Part shown: in pieces, positions 24,832-32,743 of the stretch
How positions within the stretch are numbered: position 1 is the first letter of the stretch
How the letters are laid out: each line of letters opens with the position of its first letter
Assembly (NCBI GenBank): GCA_026693065.1
Contig: JAPLNA010000227.1
Span: forward strand, 6,985 to 45,065
DNA from: Planctomycetota bacterium
Lineage (GTDB): Bacteria > Planctomycetota > Phycisphaerae > SM23-33
Length of the DNA: 38,081 nucleotides
Direction of reading: 5' to 3'
Translations under genes and position numbers: made by a program
The notes under the pieces: model-generated
Database searches by the model: none
What the model was told of the DNA's origin: nothing
Seen by the model: only the letters and a program-made list of their open reading frames with translations

Positions 24832-25410
24832 ATGCTGGCTCTTCTCGACACGTTCCTGGCGACGCTGTTCATCATCATCTGCGTGCTGTTGATCTTCGTG
24901 GTGCTCCTGCAGAAGGGGCGAGGCGGCGGCTTGAGCGCTGCCTTCAGCGGCATGGGGTCCACGGCGTTCGGCACCCGCGTCGGCGACGTGCTGACGTGGG
25001 TGACGATCGTGATGACGGCGCTGTTCCTGCTGCTGGCGACGGCCGTCACGCTGCAGTTCAAGCCCGAGGGAACGCGCGCGGGCATGCCGCGGTTCGTGCC
25101 GGGGACGAAGTTCTGGTATTCGCTGGACGGGTCGGAGCCTGAAAAGGGCGGCAAGCGGTCGCGGCTGTACGAAGGCGCTATCGTGGTCGACCCGGGCATG
25201 ACGCTCAAGGCCCGCACGTACGTCGAGGGATTCCTCCCGAGCGAGGTCGCGACGGCGGACTATACGCTGGAGGGCCGGACGAGCGTCGAGCCGGAGACGC
25301 AGCCGGCGTCGCTCCCGGCGGCAACGACGAGGCCCGCGGCGACCACCCGCCCGGCGGCGACGACGCGTCCGGTCGCCGAGCTGATTCCGGCGACGATGCC
25401 GGCGAAGTAG
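24832..25410 (+). CDS. secG: SecG translocase subunit with C-terminal chitobiase-like domain
   Basis: The start chosen is ATG 24832, six bases after GGAGA; ATG 24826 abuts that site. Residues 1-~76 are SecG: two membrane helices (FLATLFIIICVLLIFVVLLQ and LTWVTIVMTALFLLLATAV) joined by the conserved loop KGRGGGLSAAFSGMGSTAFGTR. SecG supports the SecYEG protein-export channel. Typical SecG ends soon after the second helix. Here ~115 residues follow: a small beta domain (FWYSLDGSEPEKGG, YEGAIVVDPGMTLKARTYVEGF, VATADYTLEG) matching the chitobiase/beta-hexosaminidase C-terminal type, then three AATTRP repeats and a Pro-rich end. This tail should face the periplasm. It lies in the pheA operon. Confidence 0.88.
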   Translation: MLALLDTFLATLFIIICVLLIFVVLLQKGRGGGLSAAFSGMGSTAFGTRVGDVLTWVTIVMTALFLLLATAVTLQFKPEGTRAGMPRFVPGTKFWYSLDGSEPEKGGKRSRLYEGAIVVDPGMTLKARTYVEGFLPSEVATADYTLEGRTSVEPETQPASLPAATTRPAATTRPAATTRPVAELIPATMPAK

Positions 25411-25425
25411 ACAAGGAGATCCCCC

Positions 25426-26307
25426 GTGTTGCTTTCGATGACCGGATTCGGGGCCGCTGCCGGCCAGGTTGACGGCGTGGAATACGCCGTGGAGATCCGG
25501 TCCGTCAACAACCGGTACTACAAGAGTTCGATCAAACTGCCCGAGGACCTGGCCGGCGTGGAGCCGGAGGTCGAGCGGCTTGTCCGCGAGAGCGTGTCGC
25601 GCGGGAGCGTGACGGTGTCGGTGCGGATGCGGCTGGGGGACGAGCAGGCCGCCGGCGAGATCAACGTCGTCGCCCTGAACAAGTACCTCGATCAGTTGCG
25701 GATGGTCGAGACCGAGGCCAACCCCACCCTGCGGATCGACCTGGCGAGCCTGCTGCTGCTGCCGGGCGTGTGCAACGCCCCCGCGGTGAGCGACATCGCC
25801 GAGCGGACGACGGACGGGCTGCTGGCGTTGGTGAAGAAGGCCATCGCCGCCCTGATGACGATGCGGCAGAAGGAAGGCCAGGCCCTCGCCAAGGACCTGC
25901 ACGCCAATTGCGACGTGATCGGGGCGCAACTGGTCATCGTGAAACGGCGGTCGCCCAACGTGGTGGCCGAGTATCAGTTGCGACTGGCGGCCCGGGTGCA
26001 GGAGCTGACGCGGGCGGGGCAGGTGGAGATCGACCAGTCGATGCTGGCCCGCGAGGTGGCGATTTTTGCCGAGCGGTCGGACATCAACGAGGAGATCTCG
26101 CGGCTGACCGGGCACGTGGAGCAGTTCCGCCTGGCCGTCGACGGCGGCGAGCCGGCGGGGCGGAAGCTGGACTTCATCGCCCAGGAGATGCTCCGCGAGG
26201 CCAACACCATTGCCAGCAAGGCCAACGACGGCGAGATCGCGCGGGCGGCGGTGGAGATGAAGACGGCGATCGACCGGATCAAGGAACAGGTACAGAACGC
26301 GGAATAG
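25426..26307 (+). CDS. yicC: YicC-family endoribonuclease
   Basis: 293 residues from a GTG start at 25426, seven bases after AAGGAG. The N-terminal MTGFG signature (after MLLS) and EIRSVNNRYYKSSIKLPEDL mark the YicC_N domain. The C-terminal DUF1732-type domain includes EISRLTGHVEQFRLAVDGGEPAGRKLDFIAQEMLREANTIASKA-type content. That block (GRKLDFIAQEM.RE.NT..SK..D) is the strongest family signature. The E. coli protein is an endoribonuclease acting on small RNAs such as RyhB. It is immediately upstream of gmk (seven-base gap), a gene order seen in many phyla. Confidence 0.92.
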   Translation: MLLSMTGFGAAAGQVDGVEYAVEIRSVNNRYYKSSIKLPEDLAGVEPEVERLVRESVSRGSVTVSVRMRLGDEQAAGEINVVALNKYLDQLRMVETEANPTLRIDLASLLLLPGVCNAPAVSDIAERTTDGLLALVKKAIAALMTMRQKEGQALAKDLHANCDVIGAQLVIVKRRSPNVVAEYQLRLAARVQELTRAGQVEIDQSMLAREVAIFAERSDINEEISRLTGHVEQFRLAVDGGEPAGRKLDFIAQEMLREANTIASKANDGEIARAAVEMKTAIDRIKEQVQNAE

Positions 26308-26314
26308 GTTTTTC

Positions 26315-26881
26315 ATGGCCTCCCAAGGCAAGCTGGTGGTGATCACGGGACCTTCCGGAGTCGGCAAGAGCACGATCGTTCGCGACGTGCTGGAGCGGAC
26401 GGGGGCCTCGTTCAGCGTGTCGGCGACGACGCGGGCGCCCCGCGCCGGCGAGGTCGACGGCACGCACTACCGCTTCCTGGACGAGGCGGCGTTCGAGACA
26501 CTCCGCCGCGAAGGCCGGATGCTCGAATGGGCCCAGGTGTTCGGGCACCGCTACGGCACGCCGGCCGAGCCGGTGCGAAAGGCCCTGGGCGAAGGAAAGA
26601 CCGTCATCCTGGAGATCGACGTCCAGGGCGGCTTGCAGGTGCACGCCCAGTGCCCGGACGGGACGTTCATCCTGATCGTCCCGCCGAGCGAGGCGGCGCT
26701 GGCGCAGCGGCTGGCCGGGCGAGGCACGGACTCGCCCGAGGTGGTGGCCCGAAGGCTCGCCAAGGCCAAGGATGAACTCATCGCCGCCAGCGAGAGCGGC
26801 GTATATAAGCATGTAGTGGTTAACGACGATCTGGAGAAGGCGATTGCCCGGGTCGTGGATATCATTAACAAGCAGGAGTAG
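26315..26881 (+). CDS. gmk: Guanylate kinase
   Basis: It converts GMP and ATP to GDP and ADP. 188 residues from ATG 26315. It has Walker A GPSGVGKST (12-20), the GMP-binding segment SVSATTRAPRAGEVDGTHYRFL, FGHRYGTP, and ILEIDVQGGLQV. The lid and C-terminal part include RGTDSPEVVARRLAKAKDEL, VYKHVVVNDDLEKAI. The length is at the short end of normal for the family and all motifs are intact. A weak ribosome site (AATAGG) and the seven-base gap suggest translational coupling to yicC. rpoZ follows by three bases. Confidence 0.96.
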   Translation: MASQGKLVVITGPSGVGKSTIVRDVLERTGASFSVSATTRAPRAGEVDGTHYRFLDEAAFETLRREGRMLEWAQVFGHRYGTPAEPVRKALGEGKTVILEIDVQGGLQVHAQCPDGTFILIVPPSEAALAQRLAGRGTDSPEVVARRLAKAKDELIAASESGVYKHVVVNDDLEKAIARVVDIINKQE

Positions 26882-26884
26882 AGA

Positions 26885-27118
26885 ATGATTGAAGCCCTGA
26901 AGAGCGAAGAGATCGTGGAGAAGCTGGGCGGGCGGTTCAAGCTGACGGCCCTGATCCAGCGGCGGATGGTGGAGCTGATCCAGGGCGCCAAGCCGCTGGT
27001 GGAGCGGAAGCCCGGTCAGACCGATATGGAAGTAGTGATCCAGGAGATCCTGGAAGACAAGATCGGGATCGACTACGAGCTGTCGAACGTGACGAAGCCG
27101 GAAGACGCCCTGAAGTAA
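26885..27118 (+). CDS. rpoZ: RNA polymerase omega subunit
   Basis: A 77-residue protein starting at ATG 26885, three bases after gmk. It has the omega core: [22 protein letters not shown] followed by an acidic middle and [18 protein letters not shown]. The family helps assemble RNA polymerase by latching the beta-prime subunit. The N-terminal [19 protein letters not shown] part matches the usual 'hLGGRFkLt.li..R..eL..Ga' pattern. The identification also rests on the conserved yicC-gmk-rpoZ-coaBC order. GGAG at 26876-26879 lies just before the start. Confidence 0.9.
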   Translation: MIEALKSEEIVEKLGGRFKLTALIQRRMVELIQGAKPLVERKPGQTDMEVVIQEILEDKIGIDYELSNVTKPEDALK

Positions 27119-27140
27119 GGGCGAGGCCCCCGGGCCGACC

Positions 27141-27704
27141 ATGGACATCGACCTGCACTCGCGCGAGGTGCTGCTGTGCGTGACGGGCGGCGTGGCCTGC
27201 TACAAGGCCGCCGACCTGGCCAGCCGGCTCGTGCGCGCCGGGGCGGGCGTGACGGTCGCCCTGACGGAGGCCGCCTGTCGATTCGTCGTCCCCCTGACCT
27301 TCCGCGCCCTCACCGGCCGGGCCGTCCACACCAGCCTGTGGGAAACCTCCGGCGGGCACGATATGGAGCACATCGCCCTCACGGAGCAGGCCCACGTGAT
27401 GGTGGTCGCCCCGGCGACGGCGAACATCCTGGGCAAACTGGCCTGCGGGATCGCCGACGACCTGGTCAGCACGCTGGCGCTGACGGCGTCGGGGGCGTGT
27501 CCGATCGTGCTGGCGCCGGCGATGAACTCGCGGATGTGGGCGGCCCGGGCGGTGCAGGAGAACGTCAAGACGCTGCGGGCGCGGGGGTGTCAGTTCGTCG
27601 GACCCGGCGAGGGACGGCTGGCGTGCGGGACGGTGGGACCGGGGCGCATGGCGGAACCGGAGGAGATCGTCGCGAAAATCGCGGAGGTACTCGCGAAAGG
27701 GTGA
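27141..27704 (+). CDS. coaC: Phosphopantothenoylcysteine decarboxylase (stand-alone CoaC)
   Basis: A flavoprotein step in coenzyme A synthesis: phosphopantothenoylcysteine to phosphopantetheine. 187 residues from ATG 27141. It contains CVTGGVACYKAADLASRLVRAG (FMN site), DMEHIALTE with catalytic His77, APAMNSRMW (Asn129), and RLACGTVGPGRM with the substrate-binding Cys162. Most bacteria fuse this to the synthetase CoaB. Here the chain stops directly after the decarboxylase with no CoaB following, so CoaB is presumably encoded elsewhere. It is the last gene of the pheA operon, 22 bases after rpoZ. Confidence 0.92.
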   Translation: MDIDLHSREVLLCVTGGVACYKAADLASRLVRAGAGVTVALTEAACRFVVPLTFRALTGRAVHTSLWETSGGHDMEHIALTEQAHVMVVAPATANILGKLACGIADDLVSTLALTASGACPIVLAPAMNSRMWAARAVQENVKTLRARGCQFVGPGEGRLACGTVGPGRMAEPEEIVAKIAEVLAKG

Positions 27705-27762
27705 GGGGCGAGGGGACGTTGGGATTGGGGAAAACACTGCGAAACCGCAAGCGGTAAAGAAA

Positions 27763-27789
27763 AGAACCCGCGCGTTTCACGCAGGTTCT
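27763..27789. terminator. Hairpin after the pheA-coaC operon
   Basis: AGAACCCGCG (27763-27772) pairs with CGCAGGTTCT (27780-27789) with one mismatch and a 7-base loop. It is preceded by AAAGAAA on the plus strand, which reads as a T-rich tail for the minus strand. It lies between two convergent transcripts and could serve either. Confidence 0.4.
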
Positions 27790-27812
27790 CCGGATTCCGA
27801 ACCTCGGTTTTC

Positions 27813-27903
27813 TGATTCCTGGTTCCTGATTACTGGTTACTGATTACTGGTTACCGATTACGAATTCCTACTCACGACTCACGACTCACGATTCACGATC
27901 CCC
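27813..27903. repeat. Heptanucleotide tandem repeat, about 13 units
   Basis: Consecutive 7-mers: TGATTCC, TGGTTCC, TGATTAC, TGGTTAC, TGATTAC, TGGTTAC, CGATTAC, GAATTCC, TACTCAC, GACTCAC, GACTCAC, GATTCAC, GATCCCC. The first half alternates TGATTAC/TGGTTAC as a 14-base higher-order unit. The second half is of GACTCAC type. It fills the space between coaC and the convergent minus-strand gene, ending 10 bases before that gene's stop. Confidence 0.9.
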
Positions 27904-27912
27904 CACTCCCCC

Positions 27913-29064
27913 TCACAACGTCTCCTGCAACGCGAGAACCGCGAAACAGGTCGCCAGGACCGGGTTTCCCTCGTCCCAGCGGGCGGCCTTGGCGTTGACC
28001 CAGGAGCCGTCGGGGGAGAGGCGTTCTTTCAGGGCGTCGATGAGTTCCTGTCGCCAGTTGTGGTCGGCGCCCTTGGTGTCCTTGATGACCGGCTCGTTCC
28101 AGACTTTCAGGGCGCGGGCGAAGGCGTGGTAGTAGTAGTAGAGGCCTTCCTGGCTCTGAAGTTCGGGGAGGTTGGGGTTGCAGTCGAGCCGCCAGTACTG
28201 GCGGATCCACGTGAAGGCCGCCCGCACGCGGGGGTCGTCCTTGGTCAGCCCGGCGTGCAGGAGGCTCTTGAAGCCCGAGTAGGTCATTGATCCGTAGCTT
28301 CGCAGCCCCTTGCTGCCGGGACCGTCGCCGCCTTTGGACTCGTTGTAGGTGTAGAAGAATCCGCCGTCGTTGGGCCCCTCGATGACCAGATCGCGCTTGT
28401 TGGTCTCGGCGTTGTTCTGGACGCGGGTGACGTATCCGGCGACGGCCTGGATGTCGGCGTCGTCGGAGGCCACGCCGGCCTGGCGCATCGCCTCGACCCA
28501 CATGGCGGCGTTGGAGAGGTCGGCGCGGCCTTTCTTGCCGTAGTTCACCCCGCCCTCATCGCCCTCGCCCTTGACGATCTTCTCGCCCTTGGGCGCGGTG
28601 TCGCCCGGGCGGATGACCAGCGAGCGGTTGTACTTGACGGCCTCGTCGAGGATGGGCTTGTACTGCGGGTCGAGCTTGACGACGGTCGAGAGGCACATGA
28701 TGACGATGGAGTTGTGATAGTTGAACATGCCCTCGGCCGGGGTGTAGATCCCGCCGTCTTTCTGGCGGAAGGAGAGCAGGGCCTTCAGGCCGTTTTGGAC
28801 GGCGGGGGTTTTCAGGTCGTACCCGGGCGTCTGGAGGATGGCCTTGAGCGCCAGGGCCGTCAGGGCCGGTTTGCCCGAGCCGTTGAGCGACCAGGCGCCG
28901 TCGGCTTCCTGCTTGCTGAGCAGATACTTGGCCCCGCCGGCGATGAGGGCCTGGGCGGCCTGTCGGTGGGCGTCGTCCATGGTCGCCGGGGCCTCCTGGG
29001 AAAACGCCACATTGCCGGCGGCCAGGAGGGCCGTCAGGAACATCGTTACGGTGGTTCGTGTCAT
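27913..29064 (-). CDS. Secreted prenyltransferase/squalene-oxidase repeat protein (383 aa)
   Basis: The start chosen is ATG 29064, with AAAGGA upstream; the longer frame would begin inside a TATAAT promoter element. A signal peptide (MTRTTVTMFLTALLAAGNVAFS) shows export. The body has alpha/alpha-barrel repeats with the QxxDGxW-type signature: LLSKQEADGAWSL, LLSFRQKDGGIYTP, RLSPDGSWVNAKAARWDEGNPVLATCFAVLAL. It also has an YYYYHAFARALKVW segment. Related families include squalene cyclases and prenyltransferases. Here neither the full DxDD cyclase motif nor a zinc site is visible, so it is probably a periplasmic binding or structural protein common in Planctomycetes, not a terpene cyclase. It is monocistronic. 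Confidence 0.82.
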   Translation of the reverse strand: MTRTTVTMFLTALLAAGNVAFSQEAPATMDDAHRQAAQALIAGGAKYLLSKQEADGAWSLNGSGKPALTALALKAILQTPGYDLKTPAVQNGLKALLSFRQKDGGIYTPAEGMFNYHNSIVIMCLSTVVKLDPQYKPILDEAVKYNRSLVIRPGDTAPKGEKIVKGEGDEGGVNYGKKGRADLSNAAMWVEAMRQAGVASDDADIQAVAGYVTRVQNNAETNKRDLVIEGPNDGGFFYTYNESKGGDGPGSKGLRSYGSMTYSGFKSLLHAGLTKDDPRVRAAFTWIRQYWRLDCNPNLPELQSQEGLYYYYHAFARALKVWNEPVIKDTKGADHNWRQELIDALKERLSPDGSWVNAKAARWDEGNPVLATCFAVLALQETL

Positions 29065-29101
29065 AGCCGTGTCCTTTCGCATAGGGTCTGTCCCCCGGCT
29101 C

Positions 29102-29107
29102 ATTATA
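29102..29107 (-). promoter_or_regulatory. -10 element for the prenyltransferase-repeat gene
   Basis: TATAAT on the minus strand (plus-strand ATTATA at 29102-29107), a perfect -10, about 38 bases upstream of ATG 29064. No clear -35 is seen at 16-18 bases. Confidence 0.5.
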
Positions 29108-29144
29108 CCGATGGCCCTTGTTTGGGGACATGCCCCGGCCGGGG

Positions 29145-30107
29145 TCAGCGGTTCTTGTGCATGGCGGTGAAGGTCAGGGCCATCAACTGGCCGATGAGGG
29201 CGACCACGCCCCAGATGGTCGTCTCCGGGCCGGTGTCGTGCTGGAAGAGCCGGTAGATCACGACCACGACGAGGAGGATGGTGAGCATCTGGGTGACGCT
29301 GCCCAGGAGTTTGGGTACGCTGAACTCCTCGGCGGATTCGTCTTCGGGGGTGGTCATCTGGCGGAGGCAGGCGAGGATTTCGCGTTGGATTTCACGGGCC
29401 TCCAGGTCGGCCTCGGCCGGCACGACGTCGGGGGCCTGGGCGGGCAGGGGGGGAACGGGGGCGGCCCCCGCGGCCGTCGCCTGGGCCTGCGCGGACGTGC
29501 CGGCCCCCGCGAAGGCCAGGTCGGCCGCTCCGTCGGAGTCGTTTCGCAGGATGGCCTTGGCGGCCTCGACGAGGTTCCGGACGGTCAGGTCGGCCTGGGT
29601 GTCCTCGTCGGTGTCTTCCGTCGTCGGGCCGTGACCCGGGCCCGGAACGCGCACGCGGATCGTCCGGCAGCCGGCGCGCTGCCCGGCCTCGACGTCGCGG
29701 GGGCTGTCGCCGACCATCCAACTCTGGGCCAGGTCGATGTCCATCTGGGCGGCGGCCTTAAGCAGCATGCCCGGGCGGGGCTTGCGAAGGTCGGACTCCT
29801 TGGCGTACTCGACCACCGTGCCCTCGGGGTGGACGGGGCAGTAGAAGATGGCGTCCAGGTGGGCGCCGCCTTCGGCCAGTTGTCGCCGCAGCTCGGCGTG
29901 GATCGTCTCGAGCTGTTCCTCGGTGATGATCCCGCGGGCCACCCCGGACTGGTTGGTGATGACCACCAGCTTGTACCCCGCCTGCGTGAGGCTCTTGAGG
30001 GCCAGTTCGACGCCGGGCACGAGTTTGACGGCCTCGGGGGTGTTGATGTAGCCGGGGTCTTCGATCAACGTGTTGTCCCGGTCGAGAAAGACGGCCTTGT
30101 TCGCCAT
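29145..30107 (-). CDS. gmhB: GmhB-like HAD phosphatase with membrane-anchored C-terminal extension
   Basis: The N-terminal ~155 residues are a HAD phosphatase of the GmhB/HisB-N type: FLDRDNTLIEDPGYI (Asp9, Asp11), VVITNQSGVARG, KPRPGML and MVGDSPRDVEAG. It should remove the 7-phosphate of heptose-1,7-bisphosphate in ADP-heptose synthesis. Three of the four zinc-loop ligands known in E. coli GmhB are replaced: only Cys90 is kept, with Val92, Ser105 and Leu107 at the others. A Thr/Asp- and Ala/Pro-rich linker and ~70 residues follow, with two membrane helices (MLTILLVVVVIYRLF and IWGVVALIGQLMALTF). Typical GmhB stops near residue 190. It lies three bases after hldE, so both share a transcript. 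Confidence 0.85.
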   Translation of the reverse strand: MANKAVFLDRDNTLIEDPGYINTPEAVKLVPGVELALKSLTQAGYKLVVITNQSGVARGIITEEQLETIHAELRRQLAEGGAHLDAIFYCPVHPEGTVVEYAKESDLRKPRPGMLLKAAAQMDIDLAQSWMVGDSPRDVEAGQRAGCRTIRVRVPGPGHGPTTEDTDEDTQADLTVRNLVEAAKAILRNDSDGAADLAFAGAGTSAQAQATAAGAAPVPPLPAQAPDVVPAEADLEAREIQREILACLRQMTTPEDESAEEFSVPKLLGSVTQMLTILLVVVVIYRLFQHDTGPETTIWGVVALIGQLMALTFTAMHKNR

Positions 30108-30110
30108 GGT

Positions 30111-31637
30111 TTACTTTCTCCCTCGCCGCGTGCGGCGCCCGGGGGCGGGGGCCGGCGGCGAGTCGTTGTGTGTGTCCATGATCCGCTGGATGATCTGGGT
30201 GGTGCTCAGGCCCTTGACCTCGACGAGGGAGACCACCTTCCCGCCGTAGGCCTCCACGATTTCGCGTCCGACGATCACCGGCGTCGTGCCTCCCTTGGCC
30301 AGCACGTCCGGGCGGAGCCGGCGCAGCAGGGCCTCGGGGGTGTCTTCGTCGAAGATCGTCACGTAGTCCACGCATTCCAGGCAGGCGAGCATCTGGGCGC
30401 GCTCGTCCTGGGCGATGATGGGCCTGCCGGCGCCCTTGAGCCGCCGCACGCTGGCGTCGGAGTTGATCGCGACGACGAGGCAGCTTCCGGCGGCCCGGGC
30501 CTGTTGGAGGTATTTCACGTGGCCCAGGTGGAGCAGGTCGAAGCAGCCGTTGGTGAACACCGTGCGCTGCCCGCGCTGTCGCCGCCGCTCCAGCAGGAGC
30601 GAGAGGGTTTCGCGGTCGAGCACCTTGCCCCGGCGCGTGCCGGTCATGCCGTCCAGTTCGTCGAGCACCTGGCCTCGGGTGATGGGCACGAAGCCGACCT
30701 GCTCGACCTCGAGCCCGCCGGCGACGTTGGCCAGGGCGGCCGCCGACTCGACGTCGGCCCCTTCGGCCATCGCCAGGCCGACCATCGCGAGCACTTCGTC
30801 GCCGGCGCCGCTGACGTCGAAGACATGCCGCGGACGCGGGTGGGCGATCCGCCGCCCCGGGCCCCCGGCCGGATATACGTACGCGCCTTCCTTGTCCAGC
30901 GTGATCAGGACGGCCTTGGCGTCGGCGGCGTCGATGATGGCCTGGGCGGCCCGGGCCAGCGAGGCCTCGTCCGTGATGCTCACCCCCGAGGCCAGCGCCG
31001 CCTCGTACCGGTTGGGGCACAACAGCATCGCCCCGCGGTAGCGGCGGTAGTCCTTGATCAGGGCCGGGTCCACGATCACCGGCACACCGGCCTTCGCCGC
31101 CGCGGCGATCAGGGCAGGCATGCCTTCGTCGGTCACGACGCCCTTGTTGTGGTCCTGCACCGCCGCCATCGCCGCCCCGCGCAGCGCCTTGCGGAAGGCT
31201 TTTTCCAGGGCGGTGCGAAGGGCGCCGGTGGCCGGGGCGGCCACCTCGTTGTCCACCCGCAGCATGTGCTGCGCGTGACGGTGCTGCGCCAGCCCCACGT
31301 ACCGCGTCTTCACGGTGGTGGGGCGGGTGGGCGTCTCGACCAGACCGGACACGTCCGTGCCCGTCTGCGAGAGCAGGCGGGCCATTTCCTCGCCTGCCTC
31401 GTCGGGCCCGATGAGCCCGACGCAGACCGCCCGGGCGCCCAGGGCCCCCAGGGCGGTGGCGACGTGCCCGGCCCCGCCGACGGAGCTTTCCGCCCCGGCG
31501 TAGTTCAGCACGGGTACGGGGGCGTCGGGGCTCAGACGCTCGGCGTGACCCCGGATCGTCCGGTCCAGCATGAAGTCGCCCAGCACGACCACCTTGGGCT
31601 GACCGAACGCGTTAATCTGTCGAATCAGTTCATCCAT
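30111..31637 (-). CDS. hldE: Bifunctional heptose-7-phosphate kinase/heptose-1-phosphate adenylyltransferase
   Basis: 508 residues from ATG 31637 (MDELIRQINAFG); upstream extension is not protein-like. Residues ~1-330 form a PfkB-type kinase (VLGDFMLDRTIRG, GGAGHVATALGALGA, DVSGAGDEVLAMVGLAM near 274). Residues ~355-480 are a nucleotidyltransferase with FTNGCFDLLHLGHV (HxGH motif) and VAINSDASVRRLKG. It phosphorylates D-glycero-D-manno-heptose-7-phosphate and later adenylates the 1-phosphate; GmhB acts between the two steps and is the next gene. The usual GAGD aspartate is present. The last ~20 residues are a basic Pro/Arg tail. The start has no strong ribosome site. Confidence 0.94.
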   Translation of the reverse strand: MDELIRQINAFGQPKVVVLGDFMLDRTIRGHAERLSPDAPVPVLNYAGAESSVGGAGHVATALGALGARAVCVGLIGPDEAGEEMARLLSQTGTDVSGLVETPTRPTTVKTRYVGLAQHRHAQHMLRVDNEVAAPATGALRTALEKAFRKALRGAAMAAVQDHNKGVVTDEGMPALIAAAAKAGVPVIVDPALIKDYRRYRGAMLLCPNRYEAALASGVSITDEASLARAAQAIIDAADAKAVLITLDKEGAYVYPAGGPGRRIAHPRPRHVFDVSGAGDEVLAMVGLAMAEGADVESAAALANVAGGLEVEQVGFVPITRGQVLDELDGMTGTRRGKVLDRETLSLLLERRRQRGQRTVFTNGCFDLLHLGHVKYLQQARAAGSCLVVAINSDASVRRLKGAGRPIIAQDERAQMLACLECVDYVTIFDEDTPEALLRRLRPDVLAKGGTTPVIVGREIVEAYGGKVVSLVEVKGLSTTQIIQRIMDTHNDSPPAPAPGRRTRRGRK

Positions 31638-31706
31638 GAGATTGGCTCGAAACGAATACAGGAAATCCGTTGGCCTGATGATACCCGCCCGCGGGGCCTG
31701 GAGCAA

Positions 31707-32714
31707 TTATCGGGATACCGCCGCGTCGAGCTTTGGCGTAAGTTCCGCCTCGCCCGCGACGAACCGGATCTCCACCGCCAGCCGCCACAGATTCCCCGGC
31801 CGCGCCAGGCGGGCGAGTTTCACGTAATCCTTTTCCGTCGTGACCAGGGCGTCGGCGCCGGCGGCGCGGGCGTCGGCCTCCAGCCGCGCCAGGTCCCCCT
31901 GGCTGTAGGCGGCGTGGTCGCCCAGGCTCTGGGCCCCGGCCAAGGTGGCTCCCAAACGCTCCAGCGTCTGGAAGAACGCCCTCGGGTTGCCCAGCCCGCA
32001 GAAGGCCAGCACCTTCCGCCCGGCCAGGGAGTCTGTCCCGGCTCGCGTGCCGGCCTCGTCGATCACGGCGGCCGCCTGGTGCACCGCTCGCGCCACCACC
32101 GCCCGCGGCGCCGCCGCTCGCACGCGTCGCTCGAGAGCGGCCAGGTCGGCCTCGCTCGCCAGGTCGCAGCGGGTGAGCACGACGGCCTGGGCGTCCCGCA
32201 CCGCCCAGAGCCCCTCTCGCATCAGCCCGCAGGGCGGACAGTGCAGCGTTTCCACCGGGCGCGTCGCGTCCAGCAGCAGAATGTTGAAATCCCGCCGCAG
32301 CCGCAGGTGCTGGAACCCGTCGTCCATCACGCACACGTCGGCCCCGGCGGCGACGGCGCCGGCGGCCCCGGCCACCCGGTCGGCCTGTACGACGACGTCC
32401 GCCCCGGTGAGGGCCTTGAGGAGCTCCGCCTCGTCGCTCACGCCGCGGCGGGCCTTGTACCCGCGAGTGAGAATCGCGGGCTTTCTTCCTCGCTGTTGGA
32501 GATGGCGGACCACCCAGGCCACCATGGGCGTCTTGCCCGTCCCGCCCGTGGTGAGGTTGCCCACGCAGACCACCGGCACGCCCGCGGCGTGCGAAGGCAG
32601 AACCCCGCGGCGATACGCCCAACGTTGCAGCCTCACCGCGCCGGCATACGGCGCGGCCAGCACGTCGGCCAGCGCGCCGAGAACTCCGCGGGAAGATGTC
32701 GGGCCCTTTGTCAT
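31707..32714 (-). CDS. lpxK: Tetraacyldisaccharide 4'-kinase (lipid A synthesis)
   Basis: It phosphorylates the 4' position of the lipid A disaccharide at the inner membrane. 335 residues from ATG 32714, near the usual ~320-330. It shows VPVVCVGNLTTGGTGKTP with the Walker A loop (57-63), ILTRGYKARRG, VCVMDDGFQHLRLRRD, LVTTEKDYVKL and an N-terminal amphipathic/hydrophobic region for membrane contact. It is the promoter-proximal gene of lpxK-hldE-gmhB, with 69 bases to hldE. A TAGGAT element (minus strand, 32728-32723) ends only eight bases before the ATG, so its mRNA may be leaderless. The cluster shows that this organism makes a lipopolysaccharide-type outer membrane. Confidence 0.94.
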   Translation of the reverse strand: MTKGPTSSRGVLGALADVLAAPYAGAVRLQRWAYRRGVLPSHAAGVPVVCVGNLTTGGTGKTPMVAWVVRHLQQRGRKPAILTRGYKARRGVSDEAELLKALTGADVVVQADRVAGAAGAVAAGADVCVMDDGFQHLRLRRDFNILLLDATRPVETLHCPPCGLMREGLWAVRDAQAVVLTRCDLASEADLAALERRVRAAAPRAVVARAVHQAAAVIDEAGTRAGTDSLAGRKVLAFCGLGNPRAFFQTLERLGATLAGAQSLGDHAAYSQGDLARLEADARAAGADALVTTEKDYVKLARLARPGNLWRLAVEIRFVAGEAELTPKLDAAVSR

Positions 32715-32743
32715 GCGTGGCTATCCTACCAGAGCCCGCCGCC

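Noticed and set aside
27813-27903. CRISPR-like or att-like repeat
   Set aside because: The heptads are contiguous with no spacers; no integrase or tRNA is nearby.
29065-29103. Upstream start of the prenyltransferase-repeat gene
   Set aside because: It overlaps a TATAAT -10 element and would put residues before the signal peptide. ATG 29064 has a ribosome site.
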